Of a DNA stretch of 13,869 nt, positions 13,302 to 13,869 are shown one piece after another. This DNA is from Chrysochromulina tobinii (Eukaryota > Haptophyta > Prymnesiales > Chrysochromulinaceae). Made by a program: the position numbers and the translations under genes. The notes beneath the pieces were generated by a model, which saw nothing but the letters and a program-made list of their open reading frames with translations, was not told the DNA's origin and searched no databases. Positions within the stretch are counted from its first letter, which is position 1, and each line of letters starts with the position of its first letter. The stretch covers positions 1 to 13,869 of the forward strand of contig JWZX01000669.1 in assembly GCA_001275005.1 (NCBI GenBank). Direction: 5' to 3'.

Positions 13302-13869
13302 GGGTTGTCACTGTGCTGATACGTTGTAGATAACAGTCGGCTCCGCACCGTACACACCTCCTAGTACGGCCGCTTGCTTGGCGGTGTGGTGAGGAAGACT
13401 GCTGAACAAAAACTCTCGTTAGTTCCGTAAATCGGCCGCCTCGTAAATCGCGCGAAATAGGTCGTTTCAACGATACGTACCGGTAAAAAGACACCGGGGT
13501 GCCGGTACCCCGGTAAAAAGACACCGGGGGGAGCCGGGACACACACGGGACACGCGGACACCACACAGACGAACCTCACAACCATCCAAACCCACGAACA
13601 ACACACATCCCGCACTCTACAAGTACAGCGCGACGACCGTCAGATAGAGTTTCAGAGTACAATAGTTAGAACGCCTGCCTGAGGCAACCGGTGCATTTGT
13701 TGGGGGGGTAGGTTCGGGGTTTCCTCTTGTGCATCTCCCCATTCCCATAAACCATTCACACCGCGGCGAGCGGTCACGGTGCTGCTGCGTGACGCCCAAA
13801 GTTACGCAGCTGTGAACTCAACGTGAAGGGCCAGGTCACAGGGACGGTCCCCATCATGGAACCAGATCG
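13302..13869. promoter_or_regulatory. Upstream flank of the GT8 gene
   Basis: About 570 bp to the right edge of the window with no supported gene. It should contain the GT8 promoter and leader, and possibly an upstream exon: on the minus strand a CAGCACAG about 10 nt before ATG 13301 resembles a 3' splice site. Short frames on the minus strand have no family signature. The only strong structure is the repeat/hairpin at 13480-13529. Confidence 0.35.
13480..13529. repeat. 20-bp direct repeat with a central perfect hairpin
   Basis: A 20-bp sequence (CCGGTAAAAAGACACC followed by four G) occurs at 13480-13499 and again at 13510-13529, a period of 30 bp. Between and overlapping the copies is a perfect 8-bp inverted repeat, ACCGGGGT at 13493-13500 and ACCCCGGT at 13507-13514, with the 6-nt loop GCCGGT. 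It lies about 180-230 bp upstream of the GT8 ATG, a position compatible with a regulatory element or with a structured leader. Confidence 0.85.

Noticed and set aside
12582-13319. 245-codon plus-strand frame across the minisatellite and GT8 exon 1
   Set aside because: It begins inside the repeat array and is antisense to a frame with a clear GT8 DxD region, so it is not supported as a gene.
1-13869. Bacterial origin of the window because of LpxK
   Set aside because: No operons, no ribosome binding sites and wide spacing, together with CCDC180-like and intron-split GT8 genes, argue for a eukaryote; LpxK is known in plants and algae.

Overview
The window reads as nuclear DNA of a GC-rich, flagellated, single-celled alga. 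A haptophyte is my best guess. The reasons are: a ciliary-type coiled-coil protein (CCDC180 family), a GT8 glycosyltransferase interrupted by an apparent intron made of a 10-bp minisatellite, a Cys-rich single-pass membrane protein of a kind I associate with haptophyte and dinoflagellate proteomes, and widely spaced genes without operon structure. No Shine-Dalgarno sites, tRNA, rRNA, CRISPR array or recognisable transposase is visible. The taxonomic call is inference.

Layout from left to right. 1-842: no supported gene, with a 19-bp direct repeat at the very start. 843-5447 (-): one very long open frame, 1534 aa, with CCDC180-like N- and C-terminal regions joined by acidic, poly-Ala and Pro-rich linkers. 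5878-6795 (-): 305-aa Cys-rich protein with one C-terminal membrane span. 7209-9743 (-): 844-aa protein of unknown function with a coiled coil and helical segments resembling degenerate EF-hand-type repeats. 10031-11155 (+): clear LpxK, tetraacyldisaccharide 4'-kinase of lipid A synthesis, head-to-head with the previous gene across 287 bp. 11156-12138: nothing recognised apart from a C16 tract and a GC hairpin. 12139-13301 (-): GT8-type glycosyltransferase in two exons. 13302-13869: its upstream flank, with a 20-bp direct repeat and a hairpin.

The genes do not form a pathway. The CCDC180-like protein points to cilia or flagella, and the 844-aa helical protein could be ciliary too, but this is only suggested. 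LpxK is a bacterial-type enzyme kept in plants and some algae, where its product is not the classical outer-membrane lipid A. The GT8 enzyme belongs to secretory-pathway or polysaccharide glycosylation.

The most interesting signal concerns how introns arise. Two genes carry short insertions bounded by GT and AG and made of, or flanked by, direct repeats. One is a 140-nt minisatellite intron in the GT8 gene, bracketed by an imperfect duplication of exon sequence. The other is a 72-nt, stop-free segment in the 844-aa gene, flanked by perfect 23-bp repeats that each contain CAG|GT, so splicing would restore exactly one copy. Both fit intron birth by local duplication. RNA evidence would be needed to show that either is spliced.
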